Assembly: GCA_001412355.1 (NCBI GenBank)
Contig: LKUD01000092.1
Location: 1 to 35,870 of the forward strand
Source: Methanoculleus sp. SDB
Lineage (GTDB): Archaea > Halobacteriota > Methanomicrobia > Methanomicrobiales > Methanomicrobiaceae
Direction of reading: 5' to 3'
DNA length: 35,870 nt
The position numbers and the translations under genes are program-made. Positions 32,849-35,870 of the stretch are shown here, piece by piece. Position 1 is the first letter of the stretch. Each line of letters starts with the position of its first letter. Under the pieces are notes generated by a model. The model was not told where the DNA came from and searched no databases. It saw nothing but the letters and a program-made list of their open reading frames with translations.

Positions 32849-34255
32849 ATGCGGCGATCGTATCTCGGTAAAATCCACCTGCACTGGTGTGATGCCTGTC
32901 ACACTCCCGTTCTCGGCCCTGTTTGCGCATGCGGCGCCGGTACCCGTGCCGTACATATCACCCCGCCGGGGGATGCACGCCCGGCCTTTCAGGCGGACGT
33001 CGATCTCATCAATTCCATATACGAGGAGCATTTCGGGAGCAGGCTGATTCCCGAAGGGCATCTGGTTGTGCTCAATAAAATACCCGACCGCGACCGCATG
33101 GAGGAAGTGATTCTCGGCGGTGCGGTCGTATCGGCGATCCGGTACCTGCCGGACGAGCGGTGCTGGGAACCGATCCCCCGCATTGCCGCCTGCAAGTATC
33201 TCGAACCGAAGCGGCGGTTTGTCGTCGTCGATGACGGTGCCGTCGCATCCATACGAGACGGAGCAAGCGTGCTTGCGCCCGGGCTCGTGGCCATCGATCC
33301 CGCAGTACAGGCGGGTGACGAAGTTTTCATCCGCACGCAAAACGGCGACTGCATCGGTGTCGGCCGTGCAAAGGCCGATGCCGAAACGGCACGTGCCATG
33401 GAGCGCGGCACGGTGGTGCGGACACGGAAGAACGTTGGGGATCCGTGTATTCCGGGCCCTGCATCGTGGAGCGATGCATGCCGTGCCAACAGCGATATCC
33501 TTGACCGGAATGAGGCCGAAGCTGTCGCATTCGTGCGGAATGTCGCAGAACAGAACAGGGTGCAGCCCACGGTATCGTACTCGGGGGGCAAGGACAGCCT
33601 TGCCATGCTGCTCGTCGTGAGGAAGGCAATCGGAGACGTCCCGCTTCTCTTTGCGGACACCGGCCTTGAGTTTGCCGAGACCTATGAGAATATCGATACC
33701 GTCGCAGATCGCTACGGGCTCGAAGTAGTCAGGGTAGGGCCGGACGGCGGTTTCTGGAAATCGTTTGAAACCGAAGGACCGCCGGCTGTCGATGCCCGGT
33801 GGTGCTGCAAGGTCTGCAAACTGCTTCCGGTCAGGCGCCTGATCGAGGAGCGGTGGGGGGAATGCCTGTCCTTTATCGGTCAGCGAAAATACGAATCGTT
33901 CGCGCGGATGAAAAGCCCCCGGATATGGCGAAACGGCGTCGTGAAGGTCCAGATCTCCGCAGCCCCCATCCAGCACTGGACGGCGCTGCATGTCTGGCTG
34001 TACATCTTTCGTGAAAACGCTCCGTACAATGCGCTCTATGAACAGCGCATCGACAGAATCGGCTGTTTTATGTGCCCGTCAAGCGACCTTTCGGTGCTGG
34101 CGACGATTCGGGAGCGGTATCCCGCGCTCTGGAAGGAGTGGGAGGACAGACTCGAGGTGTGGCGGACACAGAGCGACCTGCCCCCCGAATGGATAAGCGG
34201 CGGGAACTGGCGTCGCAGGGGTGAAGGAACGGATGAAAACAGTAGTTATACTTGA
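32849..34255 (+). CDS. PAPS/APS-reductase-like PP-loop protein with zinc ribbon and PUA domain
   Basis: Predicted multi-domain protein of 468 residues from ATG 32849 (the frame is open to 32711, but homology and a TATA box favour the later start). Order: zinc ribbon with Cys14, 17, 26, 28; a PUA-like domain at about 121-195; the PP-loop ATP-binding SGGKDS at 245-250; and a reductase domain with Cys319-Cys320, Cys323, Cys406 and Cys409. Cys320 to Cys406 gives CC-X85-CXXC, the [4Fe-4S] motif of APS reductases. PUA domains bind RNA, so tRNA thiolation is an alternative to sulfate reduction. Overlaps hisH by 23 bases. Similar archaeal proteins exist but the function here is unproven. Confidence 0.82.
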   Translation: MRRSYLGKIHLHWCDACHTPVLGPVCACGAGTRAVHITPPGDARPAFQADVDLINSIYEEHFGSRLIPEGHLVVLNKIPDRDRMEEVILGGAVVSAIRYLPDERCWEPIPRIAACKYLEPKRRFVVVDDGAVASIRDGASVLAPGLVAIDPAVQAGDEVFIRTQNGDCIGVGRAKADAETARAMERGTVVRTRKNVGDPCIPGPASWSDACRANSDILDRNEAEAVAFVRNVAEQNRVQPTVSYSGGKDSLAMLLVVRKAIGDVPLLFADTGLEFAETYENIDTVADRYGLEVVRVGPDGGFWKSFETEGPPAVDARWCCKVCKLLPVRRLIEERWGECLSFIGQRKYESFARMKSPRIWRNGVVKVQISAAPIQHWTALHVWLYIFRENAPYNALYEQRIDRIGCFMCPSSDLSVLATIRERYPALWKEWEDRLEVWRTQSDLPPEWISGGNWRRRGEGTDENSSYT

Positions 34256-34835
34256 TTACGGTCTTGGCAACCTCAGGAGCGTCATGCGGGGCCTCGAACG
34301 GGCGGGAGCCCGCACCATCATCTCGGCAGATACCGGCGACCTTGCCGGTGCGGACGGCGTGATTCTCCCCGGCGTGGGGGCATTTTCGCAGGGAATGGAA
34401 CAGCTTGCCCTCCTGAAGGAGCCGCTCCTCGATTTTGTCAGGGATTCGCCCGTCCTCGGCATCTGCCTCGGCATGCAGATGCTGATGGAGTGGAGCGAGG
34501 AGCACGGGCTCCACCGGGGGCTGGGCCTGGTACCCGGGACCGTGCGGCAGTTTCCCCGGACGCCCGGGATGAAAATCCCCCATATGGGATGGAATACAAT
34601 TCACACCGAACAGGATCATCCCCTTTTCGAGGGCGTCCTTCAGGACAGCTACGTATATTTTGTCCACTCTTTCTACGCTGATACCAAGCCCCGTTTCACT
34701 CTCACGAAAACGGACTACATCACGCCGTTCGCATCGTCCATTGCCCGTGAAAACGCGTGCGGAGTGCAGTTCCACCCCGAGAAAAGCGGGGCGACCGGCC
34801 TTAAAATACTTGAAAATTTTATCGCGATGCTCTGA
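34233..34835 (+). CDS. hisH: Imidazole glycerol phosphate synthase glutaminase subunit
   Basis: Supplies ammonia from glutamine to HisF in histidine synthesis. The 200-residue protein starts at ATG 34233 (MKTVVILDYGLGNLRSV), with a GTG at 34221 as alternative start. The triad is Cys78 in GICLGMQ plus the His-Glu of QFHPEKSG. PGVGAF and KIPHMGWNTI are HisH hallmarks. AGGGGTG lies about 11 bases ahead. The start lies inside the end of the preceding gene. Confidence 0.95.
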   Translation: MKTVVILDYGLGNLRSVMRGLERAGARTIISADTGDLAGADGVILPGVGAFSQGMEQLALLKEPLLDFVRDSPVLGICLGMQMLMEWSEEHGLHRGLGLVPGTVRQFPRTPGMKIPHMGWNTIHTEQDHPLFEGVLQDSYVYFVHSFYADTKPRFTLTKTDYITPFASSIARENACGVQFHPEKSGATGLKILENFIAML

Positions 34836-34847
34836 TCCCGTACCCGA

Positions 34848-35477
34848 TCATCTTTTCCCGGGAGGAGTTTTTCCCGGGCGCCGGGTATCGCGGTACCAGA
34901 GGATGAGCTCATAGATGATGAGCAGGACAAGGATGGCGCAGCCGCCCGTGAAGAAGGCAAACACGTAGTCGTGCCCGTCCGGCACGACGCCGCTTCCCGC
35001 ACTCCGGACCGCCTCCTTATCCATGGCAACGGCGGGTTCGGGAGCGGACTGCGTATACAGCGCCCCGTCCTCCATGGCGGGCACCGCGGAAAACAGCGGA
35101 GCCATGATCGCGATCATGAGCGTTGCGAATACGAAGATGCTGAATAAGCCCGCATACTTCAGGAGAATCGCGCGGACATCGCTGGTGCGCGGCGAGACGA
35201 TGACAAGCTGATCGCGAAGCCCGTATATCTTTACTTCGCGGCCCTTCCTGCTCCACCGTGTCTTCACGATATCAATCATGCCCGCTTCCATCAGGTTCCC
35301 AATGTGATAGGTCACCGTTGTCATGGGAATCGCGAGCGCCTCGGCAATTTCAGACGATGTGCGGTCACCGTTTTTAAGGACCGAGAGCACGTCGGCAGCC
35401 GTCTGGCTTGCCATCGCACGGGCTATCTTCTGTGCCCGTTCGTCGCCCGGTTCAAGCACGATCACATCGTCATTCAT
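34848..35477 (-). CDS. Membrane-anchored winged-helix (ArsR-like) regulator
   Basis: A 209-residue protein of two parts. Residues 15-95 are a winged helix with DRTSSEIAEALAIPMTTVTYHIGNLMEAGMI, an ArsR/MarR-type DNA-recognition unit, which needs no metal site visible here. Then come two helices, LLKYAGLFSIFVFATLMIAIM and DYVFAFFTGGCAILVLLIIYEL, with about 50 mostly external residues between and a basic tail. Such archaeal membrane-bound regulators may signal from outside the cell. ATG 35477 is chosen (frame open to 35558), overlapping the end of alaS by 8 bases. Targets unknown. Confidence 0.8.
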   Translation of the reverse strand: MNDDVIVLEPGDERAQKIARAMASQTAADVLSVLKNGDRTSSEIAEALAIPMTTVTYHIGNLMEAGMIDIVKTRWSRKGREVKIYGLRDQLVIVSPRTSDVRAILLKYAGLFSIFVFATLMIAIMAPLFSAVPAMEDGALYTQSAPEPAVAMDKEAVRSAGSGVVPDGHDYVFAFFTGGCAILVLLIIYELILWYRDTRRPGKTPPGKR

Positions 35478-35870
35478 TAAGATCCGCATATATGGCCGAA
35501 CGGGCGGCCTCGAGGGCATCTTCCAGGTGTTCCCGATCGGTGCCCCCTCCCTGTGCAAGGACGGGTTTCCCTCCGCCCCTGCCGCCGATCATCTCGCAAA
35601 TCGCCTGCACGACGGGGCGTGCATCAACCCGTTCCGTTCCCGACGACACGACGACATGAATCCGCTCTTCGCCTCCGGCAAGCACGGCAATGCCACCGCC
35701 GTCAGCAATTTTCGTAGCAAGCGTGACAAGCTCCTTGGGCGTGGCGTCGAGTACATGGACGGCAACCGGCACACCCGCCACCACTTCGGCGGTAAGCCGG
35801 TCCATCTCGAGGGAGACGCACTTCTTCTGCAGCCGTTCGATCTCTTTTTTCTGCTCCTTCCATTCGGTAA
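35470..35870 (-). CDS. alaS: Alanyl-tRNA synthetase, C-terminal part, 5' end outside window
   Basis: The frame enters from the right edge and ends at TGA 35472-35470. The visible 132 residues are the end of AlaS: a coiled-coil KEQKKEIERLQKK and the DHHA1 domain with GGRGGGKPVLAQGGGT, which helps recognise tRNA-Ala. The catalytic and editing domains lie beyond the window. The following regulator gene starts inside its last 8 bases. Confidence 0.93.
   Translation of the reverse strand, partial: TEWKEQKKEIERLQKKCVSLEMDRLTAEVVAGVPVAVHVLDATPKELVTLATKIADGGGIAVLAGGEERIHVVVSSGTERVDARPVVQAICEMIGGRGGGKPVLAQGGGTDREHLEDALEAARSAIYADLNE

Noticed and set aside
32828-33991. 387-codon minus-strand frame
   Set aside because: Antisense to the PAPS-reductase-like gene, which has recognisable domains.
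1-35870. CRISPR array, transposase, integrase, phage or toxin-antitoxin genes
   Set aside because: No regularly spaced repeats and no matching protein motifs were seen on either strand.

Overview
The window looks like chromosomal DNA of a hydrogenotrophic methanogenic archaeon, most likely of the order Methanomicrobiales. The grounds are archaeal TATA boxes placed about 25 bases before start codons (several genes look leaderless or nearly so), Shine-Dalgarno motifs of the GGAGG/GGTGA type, a tetrapyrrole cluster starting from glutamyl-tRNA, and a complete membrane-bound Mbh-type NiFe hydrogenase operon fused to Mrp antiporter genes. The genus cannot be fixed from the sequence alone. No insertion sequence, CRISPR array, integrase or prophage gene was seen.

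Layout. 1-1179 (-): argG, cut by the left edge. 1529-4547 (+): a glycine betaine/proline-type ABC importer (ATPase with CBS domains, permease, lipoprotein binding protein). 4644-9293 (-): carA, carB, then a 53-residue membrane microprotein overlapping the carB stop, and a separately promoted 61-residue ORF. 9422-9757 (+): a Cys-rich thioredoxin-fold protein, convergent with a beta carbonic anhydrase and ilvD (9786-12127, -). 12268-12411 (-): a 47-residue ORF with its own promoter. 12466-18153 (-): sirC-hemA-hemB-hemL-hemC-cobA, all overlapping, making uroporphyrinogen precursors and precorrin-2/sirohydrochlorin for siroheme, F430 and corrinoids; hemD is absent. 18337-20436 (+): trkH-trkA potassium uptake. 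20503-20574 (+): tRNA-Gly(GCC). 20633-23707: an iron-sulfur flavoprotein, two VOC-fold proteins, a zinc-ribbon protein, a TPR protein and a decayed repeat of a VOC gene 3' end; this is the loosest-packed part of the window. 23861-24298 (+): a hydrogenase maturation protease, convergent with the 14-gene mbhA-N operon (24358-32528, -). 32849-34835 (+): a zinc-ribbon/PUA/[4Fe-4S] PAPS-reductase-like protein overlapping hisH. 34848-35870 (-): a membrane-anchored winged-helix regulator overlapping the 3' end of alaS, which is cut by the right edge.

How the genes work together. The mbh operon joins a ferredoxin-linked NiFe hydrogenase (mbhJ-N) to Na+/H+ antiporter-like modules (mbhA-H), so that in a methanogen it probably uses an ion gradient to reduce ferredoxin with H2 for CO2 fixation; the neighbouring HycI-like protease probably matures MbhL. 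carAB, argG, ilvD and hisH are amino acid and pyrimidine biosynthesis genes. The ABC importer and TrkAH fit osmoadaptation. The carbonic anhydrase fits a CO2-using metabolism. The most unusual items are the small genes around carB and cobA, the PUA-containing PAPS-reductase-like enzyme, the VOC gene scar and a perfect 14-bp palindrome between mbhA and that enzyme.
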